Of a stretch of DNA of 46,322 bases, positions 11,378-20,251 are shown in pieces. Made by a program: the position numbers and the translations under genes. Location: contig VYFG01000021.1 of NCBI GenBank assembly GCA_009842505.1, positions 1 to 46,322 of the forward strand, given 5' to 3'. This stretch comes from Gammaproteobacteria bacterium (GTDB lineage Bacteria; Pseudomonadota; Gammaproteobacteria; Arenicellales; Poriferihabitantaceae). The notes beneath the pieces were generated by a model. That model made no database searches. It was not told the origin of the DNA and saw nothing but the letters and a program-made list of their open reading frames with translations. Positions within the stretch are counted from its first letter, which is position 1, and the number at the start of each line of letters is the position of its first letter.

Positions 11378-11916
11378 TCCGCAGCCAGCCGCCGTTCCAG
11401 CAGGTGCAACAGGAACAGGGTGCGCGCGTCGCTCACTTCCGGGTGGTCGTACAGGGCGCCGATGCGGCCGAGCGGCCAGCGAACCTGCTCCAGCGGCTCG
11501 ATCTCGTCCCCGCCCTCTTGCGGGCATGGCCGAAGGCCGGAGGCGATGAACAGGTAGGTGGTGAAATCACTGTAACCCGGGCTGGTGGTGACGCCGCGAA
11601 GGAGTTCGAGGCTGCCCGGCTCGAACCCGATCTCCTCGCCCAGTTCCCGGGCAGCCGTCTGCGGGGCCATTTCCCCGGGATCGATCCTGCCCTTGACGAA
11701 TCCCAGTTCATAACGGTCAAATCCCGCCGCGTATTCCCGCACCAGGATTAGCGCATCGTCATCCACGGCCGCCACCATCACCACCCCGTCGCCCTGGTTG
11801 CGCAGGCATTCGAACGTGGCGCGCTGGCCGTCCCGGAATTCCATTTCCAGCGCCTCGATCCGGAAAAGCCGTGACTGGGCCACCAGCGATGTTGATAGAA
11901 TTTGCGGTTTGGACAT
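11374..11916 (-). CDS. nudE: ADP compounds hydrolase NudE (Nudix)
   Basis: A 180-residue Nudix hydrolase acting on ADP-ribose, NADH and Ap3A-type dinucleotides. The Nudix box is complete: G-RIDPG-E, seven residues, then RELGEEIGF, from GRIDPGEM to EEIGF at about residues 76-98. The length fits NudE (about 186 in E. coli). It is divergent from a yrfG-type nucleotidase gene, 43 bases apart, echoing the nudE-yrfG neighbourhood of enterobacteria, which supports the subfamily call. Confidence 0.9.
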   Translation of the reverse strand: MSKPQILSTSLVAQSRLFRIEALEMEFRDGQRATFECLRNQGDGVVMVAAVDDDALILVREYAAGFDRYELGFVKGRIDPGEMAPQTAARELGEEIGFEPGSLELLRGVTTSPGYSDFTTYLFIASGLRPCPQEGGDEIEPLEQVRWPLGRIGALYDHPEVSDARTLFLLHLLERRLAAE

Positions 11917-11959
11917 CCCGGATCAAGCGCGAAGCGAGAACGGATTTTAACCTGAAGCG

Positions 11960-12685
11960 ATGCGTGACACTTTCTCCCCCATGGCAGCAACCGGTTCCCG
12001 AACCGACCCCCCCGATGCCCCGGTGACCATGCCGAGGTGGCGGGACATCGACACCGTGTTCCTGGACATGGACGGGACGCTGCTGGATCTCCATTTCGAC
12101 ATTCATTTCTGGCAGACGCATGTGCCGCGCCGCTACGCCGAGCATCACGGAGTGTCCCACGACGAGGCCCGCGCCCTGACCCTGCCCCACATGCGCGAGA
12201 TCCGCGGGACGCTGGACTGGTACAACCTCCACTACTGGAGCGAATACCTCGGCATGGATATCCCGGCCCTCAAGCAGGAGGTCGCCCACCTGATCCGTCT
12301 GCGGCCGGGGGTCGACGACTTCCTCTCCTGGCTGCGGTGCGCGGGCAAGACCCTGGTGCTGGCCACCAACGCCCACCCGGACGCCGTGGAGATCAAGTTC
12401 TCCCGGGTGGCCCTGGGGGGCTGCTTCCACCATATCGTCAGCTCCCATGAACTGGCGGCTCCCAAGGAATCGGCGGCCTTCTGGCGGGGGATGGAGGGAC
12501 GTCTCGCGTTCGATGCCGGCCGCAGCATGCTGGTGGATGACCATGCCGGCGTCCTGGACGCAGCCCGCGAGTACGGCATCGCCTGGCTCGTGTCCATCCG
12601 GCAGCCCGATCTCAAGGCGCCCCCCCAGCCGTCCACGGGGTATCCGGCCCTGGGACATTTCCGCCAGATCATCCCCCGGGACTGA
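11960..12685 (+). CDS. HAD-type GMP/IMP nucleotidase (YrfG-like)
   Basis: A 241-residue HAD hydrolase. The nucleophile motif is FLDMDGTLLDLHFD (about residues 34-47), motif II is in LVLATNAH, and the acidic motif is MLVDDHAGVLDAA. The long cap includes DWYNLHYWSEYLG, typical of YrfG, which dephosphorylates purine monophosphates. Possible starts are 11960, 11981 and 12029; the last gives a protein beginning MPRWRDID, close to the family N-terminus, so the first 23 residues may not be translated. It precedes zapE by 6 bases. Confidence 0.85.
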   Translation: MRDTFSPMAATGSRTDPPDAPVTMPRWRDIDTVFLDMDGTLLDLHFDIHFWQTHVPRRYAEHHGVSHDEARALTLPHMREIRGTLDWYNLHYWSEYLGMDIPALKQEVAHLIRLRPGVDDFLSWLRCAGKTLVLATNAHPDAVEIKFSRVALGGCFHHIVSSHELAAPKESAAFWRGMEGRLAFDAGRSMLVDDHAGVLDAAREYGIAWLVSIRQPDLKAPPQPSTGYPALGHFRQIIPRD

Positions 12686-12691
12686 AGCGCC

Positions 12692-13768
12692 ATGGCGATC
12701 CCTTCCGGACATTACCAGCAGGATGTGGAACAGTGCCTGATCCGGTCCGACCCGGCCCAGCTGGCGGCGCTGGCGCACCTCGACACGCTCTATCAGGAGA
12801 TCACCGACTCGCTCTCGGTGCCCTGGTACCGGCGCTGGCAGCGCCGGGAGATGCCCCGGGGGCTGTACCTGTGGGGAGGCGTCGGCACGGGCAAGACCCT
12901 GGTGATGGACTTCTTCCACCGCGCCCTGCCGGACGGGGTGGCCTGGCGGATCCACTTCCACCGTTTCATGCAGTGGGTGCATGAGCGCCGCCGGGCCCAT
13001 GGCGACCGCCGGGAACCGCTGGACCTGATCGCGCAGGAACTCGCCCGGAGACACCAGGTGCTTTGCCTGGACGAGTTCGCGGTCACCGACATCACCGACG
13101 CGATGATCCTCTACGGCCTGCTCAGGGCCCTCTTCGCCGAAAGGGTCATCCTTGTGACCACGTCGAACATTCCCGTCGGGGACCTCTACAAGAGCGGCCT
13201 GCAGCGCGACCGCTTCCTGCCGGCCATCGAACTCCTGCGGGAGCACACCACGGAACTCCATGTCGACAGCGGCAACGACTATCGCATGGCGTTCCTCAGG
13301 CAGGACTCGATCTACCATACGCCACTGGGGGCGGACGCCGACGCGGTGATCGAGAACGCCTTTCGCAATCTCGCCGGCGCCCACGAGCCCAGCAAGAGCC
13401 ACATCGACATCGGCGGACGCGAAGTGCCCGTGGTGGCGACGGGGTCCGGGGTGGTGTGGTTCGAGTTCTCGGCGCTTTGCGAGGCCAACCGGTCCAGGAT
13501 GGACTACATCGAGATCTCGCGCCGGTTCCACACCATCATCCTGGCCAACGTGCCGGTGATGAGCGACGAGCGTAAGGACCCGGTCCGCCGGCTGGTGGAA
13601 CTGGTGGATGAGCTCTATGACCGGGGCGTCAACCTGATTCTGTCAGCGGCGGCGGCGCCGGATGCCCTCTATGCCGGCAAGCGCCTCGAGGAGCCCTTCC
13701 GCCGGACGGTGAGCCGGCTGCAGGAAATGTCCTCCGAGGAGTACCTGGCCAGGCCGCATCTTCCCTGA
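12692..13768 (+). CDS. zapE: Cell division protein ZapE (AFG1-like ATPase)
   Basis: A 358-residue AAA-type ATPase. Walker A is GGVGTGKT (62-69) and Walker B is LCLDEF (124-129), followed by VTDITDAMIL and the sensor TTSNIPVGDLYKSGLQRDRFLPAI, both diagnostic of AFG1/ZapE. ZapE associates with the Z-ring under low oxygen in E. coli; yeast AFG1 is a mitochondrial homologue. Length is normal. It follows the HAD nucleotidase gene closely and faces the DUF4143 ATPase gene tail to tail. Confidence 0.94.
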   Translation: MAIPSGHYQQDVEQCLIRSDPAQLAALAHLDTLYQEITDSLSVPWYRRWQRREMPRGLYLWGGVGTGKTLVMDFFHRALPDGVAWRIHFHRFMQWVHERRRAHGDRREPLDLIAQELARRHQVLCLDEFAVTDITDAMILYGLLRALFAERVILVTTSNIPVGDLYKSGLQRDRFLPAIELLREHTTELHVDSGNDYRMAFLRQDSIYHTPLGADADAVIENAFRNLAGAHEPSKSHIDIGGREVPVVATGSGVVWFEFSALCEANRSRMDYIEISRRFHTIILANVPVMSDERKDPVRRLVELVDELYDRGVNLILSAAAAPDALYAGKRLEEPFRRTVSRLQEMSSEEYLARPHLP

Positions 13769-13857
13769 CGGCGTCACGCCGCGGCCGGTTCGGTGAGACC
13801 GCTGCGGTTCTCCCGGAAACGGACGCAGCCCGTATGCATGGCCACTGACGGGGGAAT

Positions 13858-15300
13858 TCATCTTCTCCACAGCAACCGCTCGGCCTGCCCCAGCAGGTAG
13901 CAGAACATGTGGGCGGGCACCCGGACGAACCGGGTCCTGAGTCCCTTGAATCGGGTTACCCCGATATCCCGCTCCCGTTTTGTTACCAGGTAGGCATTGG
14001 GCAGGTCTTCCGTGCGGCAGAAGGTGGCCAGCCCGCCGGTTTCTTCCAGTTTCGTGCTTTCCCTGTACTTGATCTCGAAGGGAAAGGTGTAGGCCGGGCT
14101 GCGAACGACGATGTCCACTTCCTTGCCCGTAGCCGACTCTCTCCAGTACAAGATTTCCGGTGTATCGAGGTAATGGTATGCAAACAGATGCCGCAGCGCC
14201 GTGGTCTCCACGATGAGACCCATCTCGTCCGGATTGTTCAGGATTTCTTCCCCTTTCAGCAGGATGGCGTTCCGCAGTGCCGCGTCCACAAGGTAATACT
14301 TGCTTCTCGCCTTGAGCACCTTCTTGCCGCCCAGAGCCGCGGGTCCCAATCGGTAAATCAGGTTTGCCCGCTCCAGAAGGGCCAGGTGGCTGGCAACGGT
14401 CTGCACCGAGGTCTCCAGTGCCCTGGCGCAGGCGCTATGCGACAGGATGCCGCCGCTGTGCAGGCAAAGGTAGATAAACAGCTTTTCCAGGTCATTGACG
14501 TTCCGGACGCCGAACAGCGCAGTCATGTCCCGCTTGAGCACGCGTTCCACGACATCTTCACGCAGGAGCCGCTGGCTGAGGCTGATGTTGTCCTGTCGTG
14601 CGGTTTCCGGAAATCCCCCCACCAGCAGATAGCGCTGGAAAGGCAGCTGCAGTGGGCGCATCCGTCCGGCCAGGTCCACAAGCTGCGTTTGGGTCATGCC
14701 GGCCAGATCAGTGAGGCGCAGATCCTTCGGGATCGCCGGATATTCCTCGCTCCGGATATGGACAAACTCGAAGAACGAGAGTGTCGGTATCGGGACGGTG
14801 AGCCAGCGGCCAACCCCGCTTTCCGCCAGGCGTTCACGGTGTTCCACACTGGCGGACCCCGTGGCGAGAATGCGGTAGTGGGGCCGGTGGTCCACCAGAA
14901 GCTTGATTTCCGTCTCCCAGTCCCTGGAATACTGGACCTCATCCAGCAGGAGCAGGACGGACTTTCCTTCCGGATACACGGACTCGTGGTAGAGCGACAG
15001 GATGTCGCGCAGGGAAACCAGTTTCAGCAGGGGATGGTCGAGGCTCAGGTACAGGACACTGCCGGGTGGCTGACCGCTCCGGATCCGGTCATCGGCAAGC
15101 TGCTGGAGAACGGTGGTCTTCCCCACCCGCCGGGGCCCGGAAAGCAATACGGCGCGCCGCAGGGAAGTATCGTTCAGACTGGCGCTGCACGCAGTGAAGG
15201 CCAACCGCCTGAATTCCGGCGATTGGCCTGGCCTACCGCTCCACCAAGGATTCAGTCCCTGCAGGACGGGGAGCAGTTCGGATCGGTCAATAAATCCCAT
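13858..15300 (-). CDS. AAA ATPase with C-terminal DUF4143 domain
   Basis: A 480-residue protein with Walker A GPRRVGKT (55-62), Walker B LLLLDEVQ (116-123), a sensor-like LATGSAS, a central helical and winged-helix-like segment (HSACARALETSVQTVASHLALLERANLIYRL), and a C-terminal nuclease-fold-like DUF4143 part with ESATGKEVDIVVRS and FEIKYRES, whose E..D..E-K spacing recalls PD-(D/E)XK enzymes. These genes are common, mobile and of unknown role, often grouped with toxin-antitoxin or defence genes. It stands alone between zapE and metA. Its upstream DNA is very AT-rich, unlike its neighbours, which suggests acquisition. Confidence 0.88.
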   Translation of the reverse strand: MGFIDRSELLPVLQGLNPWWSGRPGQSPEFRRLAFTACSASLNDTSLRRAVLLSGPRRVGKTTVLQQLADDRIRSGQPPGSVLYLSLDHPLLKLVSLRDILSLYHESVYPEGKSVLLLLDEVQYSRDWETEIKLLVDHRPHYRILATGSASVEHRERLAESGVGRWLTVPIPTLSFFEFVHIRSEEYPAIPKDLRLTDLAGMTQTQLVDLAGRMRPLQLPFQRYLLVGGFPETARQDNISLSQRLLREDVVERVLKRDMTALFGVRNVNDLEKLFIYLCLHSGGILSHSACARALETSVQTVASHLALLERANLIYRLGPAALGGKKVLKARSKYYLVDAALRNAILLKGEEILNNPDEMGLIVETTALRHLFAYHYLDTPEILYWRESATGKEVDIVVRSPAYTFPFEIKYRESTKLEETGGLATFCRTEDLPNAYLVTKRERDIGVTRFKGLRTRFVRVPAHMFCYLLGQAERLLWRR

Positions 15301-15356
15301 GAATAGGTATTACACTTTATATATTTCATGGGAAAATTATAAACTATACTTTATAT
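15295..15356 (-). promoter_or_regulatory. Leader with inverted repeat over the start codon and 34-bp spaced direct repeat
   Basis: A perfect 9-bp inverted repeat, TCCCATGAA at 15295-15303 and TTCATGGGA at 15325-15333, has its left arm over the ATG of the DUF4143 gene. A second element, TACACTTTATAT at 15311-15322, recurs as TATACTTTATAT at 15345-15356, a 34-bp period. In RNA the inverted repeat could hide the start codon; in DNA both elements could bind a regulator and the AT-rich repeats could hold the promoter. No Shine-Dalgarno sequence is obvious. Confidence 0.5.
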
Positions 15357-15449
15357 TTTTTTGCAAGGAAATGGGTGTGGGGACCCGAAGGCGGTCCATC
15401 CGTGCAGGCATAACGGTTGGCGCCGCTGATCCGCCGGCGCCTGTCCGGG

Positions 15450-16523
15450 TCAGCCCTTTTGCAGATCGAGCGGGTCTTCCGGGTCCACTCCTTCCATGAA
15501 GACCTTGCCTCTTCGCCGGTCGGCCACCCGGTAGACCAGTCCAAGCCAGTTGTTGATCATGGCCTTGCCGGTGTCGGACCAGGTGTTGTCCACCAGCTCC
15601 GTCACCGCGCCGTCGGGAAACGGCGGCAGGTCGCCGTAGTTCCCCTGGGCCCGCTCCACCTTCTGCTTGTATTCCTCCAGTACGCGGCGGGCCCGGTGCG
15701 GGAAATAGTGTTCCGGATAGGGCGGATAGTGGTCCCGGATTCCCTCGATGTAGCGCACAACCTCTCGCTTGTACTCCTTCAGCAGGCTCACCGCGTCGTA
15801 TTCGGGATGTCCCTGGAAGAAGACAAACCGAAGACCGTCCGGGCTCACGGCAAGATGCATGTCCGCCTCTTCGCTGGAGGCCAGCGTCCTGATTCCCTGT
15901 TCCGCCAGCTGTTCCATGTTCACCTCGTATACATGGGAATGCGGGGCGTCGAAGCGGGTATTGATGTTGGCCACCAGCGGATGACGGTCACCGGTAATGC
16001 GGTTGGAATACACGCCCCAGCGCTTGTCCGCCAGCTTGTAGCGGTGGATACCCCAGACATGCTGTACCACGGCGTGGGTGGCAAGGCAGGAGCACATCAC
16101 CGAGCAGGTGTTTTCCCGGGCCCAGTCGACCACTTCCAGCAGCGGTTCCCAGTACGGCTCCTCCTCGATCCGCGGCAGTGCGGGATTGGCCCCCGACAGG
16201 ATCAAGGCGTCCAGGCCCTCGTCCCGTAAGTCGGAGAAATCCTCGTAATAGCGGTCGATATGCGCCTTCGCCTGGGCCCCCCGGGGTATTTCCGGGAAGG
16301 AGAACAGGTGGACATGGAACTGGGCGATGCGGTTGCAGGATCCCACGAGCCGCATGAACTGCCGCTCCGTCGCCTCCAGCGCCGCGTCCGGCATCATGTT
16401 CAGGATGCCGATATGCAATTCCCGGATGTCCTGGTGCGTCGCCCGACTTGACGTCAGCACTTCCTGGCCTTCGGCGCGGAGGCGTTCGAATGTCGGCAGG
16501 TCCGAAATCTGTATCAGTGGCAT
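15450..16523 (-). CDS. metA: Homoserine O-succinyl/acetyltransferase (MetA family)
   Basis: A 357-residue glutamine-amidotransferase-fold acyltransferase of methionine synthesis, moving an acyl group from CoA to homoserine. The opening PLIQISDLPTFERLRAEG and the HIGILNMMPDAALEATERQFMRLVG block are MetA signatures. The nucleophile is Cys146 within CSCLATHA, and the partner His-Glu lies in FFQGHPEYDA. Whether succinyl- or acetyl-CoA is used cannot be settled by eye. It is longer than E. coli MetA (309) through its N- and C-terminal parts. It follows a P-loop gene by 15 bases. Confidence 0.9.
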   Translation of the reverse strand: MPLIQISDLPTFERLRAEGQEVLTSSRATHQDIRELHIGILNMMPDAALEATERQFMRLVGSCNRIAQFHVHLFSFPEIPRGAQAKAHIDRYYEDFSDLRDEGLDALILSGANPALPRIEEEPYWEPLLEVVDWARENTCSVMCSCLATHAVVQHVWGIHRYKLADKRWGVYSNRITGDRHPLVANINTRFDAPHSHVYEVNMEQLAEQGIRTLASSEEADMHLAVSPDGLRFVFFQGHPEYDAVSLLKEYKREVVRYIEGIRDHYPPYPEHYFPHRARRVLEEYKQKVERAQGNYGDLPPFPDGAVTELVDNTWSDTGKAMINNWLGLVYRVADRRRGKVFMEGVDPEDPLDLQKG

Positions 16524-16538
16524 GGGGCGGTCTATCGG

Positions 16539-17387
16539 TCAGGCCGGGGTCGCGTCGATAGCGGCGCACACGAACTCGGTGAAGTCCGCCTCGTCCCGCA
16601 ACGTGGCGATGTCGCCGGCGTTGGCGGTATGGCCGAAGTGCCCGGCGATGCGCTCGTAGTGGGATCTGCGCCAGGACAGGAGGCGCGGAAAGATCCATTG
16701 CACGAACGCATCCGGATCGACTTCCAGTGCGCTTTCGAGCCGGTTATCCCGCAGGTACTCTTCCAGGTTCCGGTCGAGGAACGGTTCCTCGTAGTGCATC
16801 GGCTTGGGGTGCCTGCGGGCACGCTCGATCAGGGTTTCCTCCATGTCCTCGTCGGCCCGGAGGTAAAGCACCAGGGTGCTGGCGGACAGCCGGTCCCAGC
16901 ACTCCGCGTCGCTGAGGCCGCAGATGCTGCCGCCGGCGTCGTTGACGAAATGGGGGTAGCCGTAGACGCCGAGCCCGCGTTCGATGAACGCGTCCACATC
17001 CCGCATCGCCCCCACCTCGGCATCGCGGAACAGGCGCTGGCGGCGCTTGAATTCCGCCACCTCCAGGCCGCCGAGATCGGGGTTGCCGATCTTGCCGAGG
17101 AATCCCGTGATCGGCCCCAAGTTGTTCACGGTGATGTTGTTGCGGATATAGATGGAGTCGCTTCTCAGCTGGGCCCTCAGGTAGGGATGCTGCATCGCCA
17201 TCAGCTTCACATGGTCGAGGATGGCTTCATCCAGGTACCGTGTCCCGACCCGGTAGTCGCCGGAATAGTGGAACCACTGGTCCCAGGGCAGCAGTGACGC
17301 CAGCGTCGTCTTGCCGACCCCGGACATGCCGAGCAGTGTGACGCGCTTGGTTTTCCAGCCGAGATATTCCTGTCGGGTCAGCTTCAT
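16539..17387 (-). CDS. P-loop ATPase/kinase-like protein of unknown function
   Basis: A 282-residue protein with a clear Walker A, GMSGVGKTT (20-28), close to the N-terminus. Later parts include DAFIERGLGVYGYPHFVNDAGGSICGL and LVLYLRADEDMEETLIERARRHPKPMHY, reminiscent of small-molecule kinases in which Arg-rich lid residues follow a strand. I do not recognise a named family; it is a conserved-looking protein with normal GC and codon use. The tight spacing with metA (15 bases) and the gap of 39 bases from uppP suggest co-transcription, so a link to methionine or cofactor metabolism is possible but unproven. Confidence 0.75.
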   Translation of the reverse strand: MKLTRQEYLGWKTKRVTLLGMSGVGKTTLASLLPWDQWFHYSGDYRVGTRYLDEAILDHVKLMAMQHPYLRAQLRSDSIYIRNNITVNNLGPITGFLGKIGNPDLGGLEVAEFKRRQRLFRDAEVGAMRDVDAFIERGLGVYGYPHFVNDAGGSICGLSDAECWDRLSASTLVLYLRADEDMEETLIERARRHPKPMHYEEPFLDRNLEEYLRDNRLESALEVDPDAFVQWIFPRLLSWRRSHYERIAGHFGHTANAGDIATLRDEADFTEFVCAAIDATPA

Positions 17388-17426
17388 CTGGGGTCAAACG
17401 GGGACGCTTTTGCAGAGAGCAGGATT

Positions 17427-18227
17427 CTACCGGAAGATGTACAGGATAATGACGCCGAGGAATATGCGGTAGATCACGAACGGCATCAGGCTGAAACGGC
17501 GGAGAAACCCGAGAAACCAGTGAATGCAGGCAAGCGCCACCAGCCCGGAAATCAGCGTCGCGAAGACCAGCACCCCCCAGGCCACGGGCGCATCCGTCCC
17601 CACCAGGTGCCGGCTTTGCCAGGCCCCCGCGAGGGCAATGACCGGAATGGCCAGCAGGAACGAGAACCGCGCCGCGTCCTCCCGGGTGAGCCCCATGGCC
17701 AGTCCCGCCGTGATAGTGACCCCGGAGCGGGAGGTGCCCGGGATCAGCGCCAGCACCTGGGCGCTGCCGATGACGATCACGTCCCGCCAGCCAATTTCGT
17801 CGATCCGCCGGCGCCTGGCCCCCGCCCGGTCCGCCCAGCCGAGGAGAACGGCGAACCCGATGGTGGCCAGCGCCACCGGCACCGGCGAGCGCAGCCACCG
17901 GTTGATCACCGCCTCCATCAGCACTCCGGCAATTCCCACCATGACCGTGGCCCAGACGATGGCCCAGGCGAGCCGGCTGTAGGGCGTCTCCGGGGCGCCG
18001 GACAGGGAGCGCAGCCAATGGACCAGGATCAGGGCGACGTCCCTGCGGAAGTAGACCAGGACCGCCAGCAGGGTGCCCACGTGCAGGGCAACGTCAAAAT
18101 GAAGCCCCTGGTCGCGCCAGTCCAGCAGGTGCGGCAGCAGGACGAGATGCCCGGAACTGGAAACCGGCAGAAACTCCGTCACCCCCTGGAGCGCGGCAAG
18201 CCAGAAGGCCTGGAAAAGGTCCGTCAC
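17427..18227 (-). CDS. uppP: Undecaprenyl-diphosphatase UppP (BacA)
   Basis: A 266-residue inner membrane enzyme that dephosphorylates undecaprenyl pyrophosphate to recycle the peptidoglycan and O-antigen carrier lipid. Both signature motifs are present: LQGVTEFLPVSSSGHL near the N-terminus and the PGTSRSGVTI loop at about residue 165. About eight hydrophobic helices follow the family layout. The GTG start at 18227 is chosen because it overlaps the TGA of the upstream gene by 4 bases and places VTDLFQAFWLAALQG at the N-terminus; an upstream in-frame ATG would add 25 atypical residues. Confidence 0.95.
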   Translation of the reverse strand: MTDLFQAFWLAALQGVTEFLPVSSSGHLVLLPHLLDWRDQGLHFDVALHVGTLLAVLVYFRRDVALILVHWLRSLSGAPETPYSRLAWAIVWATVMVGIAGVLMEAVINRWLRSPVPVALATIGFAVLLGWADRAGARRRRIDEIGWRDVIVIGSAQVLALIPGTSRSGVTITAGLAMGLTREDAARFSFLLAIPVIALAGAWQSRHLVGTDAPVAWGVLVFATLISGLVALACIHWFLGFLRRFSLMPFVIYRIFLGVIILYIFR

Positions 18228-19429
18228 GCCGCGAGCCGGTGAGACTGGTCGCCGTCGGCAAAGGCGGACAGGCCGCCCAGGTTCCGTCCGAGGGCGATGC
18301 ACTTGAACTGCTCGCCCATCTCACCGGGCATGGTCAGGCGCCGCGCCTCCGCCGCCAGGGCCATGGCCTCTTGACTGCCGGCGCCGGCCTCGCGGTGCCT
18401 TCCGGCATAAATGTCGGCAAAACCCGCGCCGACCAGGAACCGCGCCTGGTCGGCGTAACCGAACAGCGTGAGCCCGGCCGCCCGGGCCGCCTCCCAGACA
18501 CCCGAGAAGTCGACGTGGGCGGTGATGTCCTGCAGTCCCGGCCACAGGAACGGGTCGTCGTGGGCGAGGTGGCGGTAGTGGCAGCGCATGGTGCCCATGC
18601 TGCGGTCCGCGTGGTAGTAGGTCCGGCGGTCATACCCGTAATCCACCAGCAGCAGCACCCCGGCCTCCAGGCGCTCGGCGGCGGTGCGCACCCACGCGGG
18701 CACCTGGCGGCTCCACTCGCTCTCGTAGCCGGGCGGCAGTCCAAGCGCACCGGCGAGGTTCGCGGCCTCCGGCAGCGCCCTGCCGGGGTCCCAGCAAAAA
18801 CCGTCGCCCGCCGCCTTGACACCCAGGGCCGACACCCGGCTGTCCGGCTGTACCCGGAATCGGTGAAAGGGCATCGCATCCAGAACCTCGTTGGCCAGGA
18901 TCACGCCGCAGACCCGGTCCGGCATTTCCCGGAGCCAGCGCACCCGGCCCGCGATCGGCCCGGGCAGTGCGGCGATCCGCTCTTGCTGGCGCGCGCGCAG
19001 GGCCGCGCCGGTTTCCAGGATGCTGTAGCGGTCGGGCAGCACGCCGAGCCTGTCCAGTTCCAGCAGCAGCATCGCGGCCAGGTCTCCGCCGCCCGCACCG
19101 AATTCGACGATTTCCCGGGGCGCGTCCTCCTCCCGGACCGCGGGCGGCATTTCAAGCGCGGTCAGCACCTCAGCGACCTGGCCCGCGACACAGGCGGCGA
19201 ACAGGCTCCCGAGGCCCGGCGCGGTGACGTAGTCCCCGCCGGCGCCGAAGATCTGCCGGCGGCCCGCATAGTAGCCAAGGACGGGGGTGTACAGGGCAAG
19301 GTGCATGTACCGCTCGAAGCTGATCCAGCCTCCCCGGTCCTGGATCTCGGACCGGATCCTCTCCGCCAGGGCCCGGGATTCGGCCTGCTGTTCCGCGGGC
19401 GGCGCATCGACCGTGGGAAGACCTTTCAC
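18224..19429 (-). CDS. MidA/NDUFAF7-type SAM-dependent methyltransferase (COG1565)
   Basis: A 401-residue class I methyltransferase-fold protein of the COG1565 family. The N-terminal GGWISFERYMHLALYTPVLGYY is the family hallmark, and the SAM site is IVEFGAGGGDLAAMLL; VILANEVLDAMPFHRF and LLVDYGYD follow. The eukaryotic relative NDUFAF7 methylates an arginine in complex I; the bacterial substrate is unknown. It starts with GTG at 19429 with no strong ribosome site visible, is divergent from a pteridine reductase gene (51 bases), and overlaps uppP by 4 bases. Confidence 0.9.
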   Translation of the reverse strand: MKGLPTVDAPPAEQQAESRALAERIRSEIQDRGGWISFERYMHLALYTPVLGYYAGRRQIFGAGGDYVTAPGLGSLFAACVAGQVAEVLTALEMPPAVREEDAPREIVEFGAGGGDLAAMLLLELDRLGVLPDRYSILETGAALRARQQERIAALPGPIAGRVRWLREMPDRVCGVILANEVLDAMPFHRFRVQPDSRVSALGVKAAGDGFCWDPGRALPEAANLAGALGLPPGYESEWSRQVPAWVRTAAERLEAGVLLLVDYGYDRRTYYHADRSMGTMRCHYRHLAHDDPFLWPGLQDITAHVDFSGVWEAARAAGLTLFGYADQARFLVGAGFADIYAGRHREAGAGSQEAMALAAEARRLTMPGEMGEQFKCIALGRNLGGLSAFADGDQSHRLAA

Positions 19430-19480
19430 GTGCGGGGATATTGGTGTGTAGAATCAGGGATCGGGCACAGAGGTTGGATT

Positions 19481-20227
19481 ATGACCAGTTTGGAGGACAA
19501 AGTCGCGTTGGTCACCGGGGGCGCCCGGCGGATCGGGGCGGCCACGTCCCGGGCGCTGCATGCCGCGGGGATGCGCCTGGTGATCCACCATCGCAGCAGC
19601 CCCGAGGCGGCCGAGAATCTGCGTGCCGAACTGTGTGAAGTACGGCCGGATTCCGTCAGGCTGATCCGCTGCGACCTGAGGGAGATCGCCAAGGTCAAGA
19701 ACCTCGTGCGGGAATCGGCCGTCGCCATGGGGGGCCTTGATGTGCTCGTCAACAATGCCGCCCTGTTTTTCCCCACGCCCATCCGCTCCGCCACCGAGGA
19801 TCAATGGGACATGCTGATGAACATCAACCTGAAGGCGCCGTTCTTTGTTTCCCAGGCCGCGGCGCCCTACATCGCCAAACGCGGTGGCGCCATCATCAAC
19901 ATCGCCGACATCTATGCCGACCGGCCCCTGGATGACCATCCCGTCTACAACGCGACCAAGGCCGGCTTGGTTGCCCTGACCCGTTCCCTGGCCCGGGATC
20001 TCGGACCCGAGATCCGGGTCAACGCGGTGGCGCCGGGCGCGATCCTGTGGCCCGAAAAGGGTGAGCTGGACGAGTTGTCGAAGCAGCGGCTGATCTCCCG
20101 CACCCCCATGCGCCAGGTGGGCAGTCCCGAGGACATCACCCGGACCCTGCTGTTCCTGATCGCGGACGCGCCCTACATCACCGGCCAGGTGATCTGCGTG
20201 GACGGCGGCCGCTCGGTGGTCGCCTGA
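19481..20227 (+). CDS. Pteridine reductase (FolM/PTR1-like SDR)
   Basis: A 248-residue short-chain dehydrogenase. The cofactor motif VTGGARRIGAATSRALHAAG has the Arg that favours NADPH in FolM and PTR1 proteins, NNAALFFPTP is the family NNAS-region variant, and the catalytic Tyr-Lys lie in YNATKAG. It likely reduces dihydro- or monapterin-type pterins. The start at 19481 has an upstream AGAGG. A pterin dehydratase fragment sits at the other end of the window, but the two are not linked by position. It precedes an epimerase-like gene by 24 bases. Confidence 0.88.
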   Translation: MTSLEDKVALVTGGARRIGAATSRALHAAGMRLVIHHRSSPEAAENLRAELCEVRPDSVRLIRCDLREIAKVKNLVRESAVAMGGLDVLVNNAALFFPTPIRSATEDQWDMLMNINLKAPFFVSQAAAPYIAKRGGAIINIADIYADRPLDDHPVYNATKAGLVALTRSLARDLGPEIRVNAVAPGAILWPEKGELDELSKQRLISRTPMRQVGSPEDITRTLLFLIADAPYITGQVICVDGGRSVVA

Positions 20228-20251
20228 GCGGTTTCCCGGCCCGGTCCTTCG

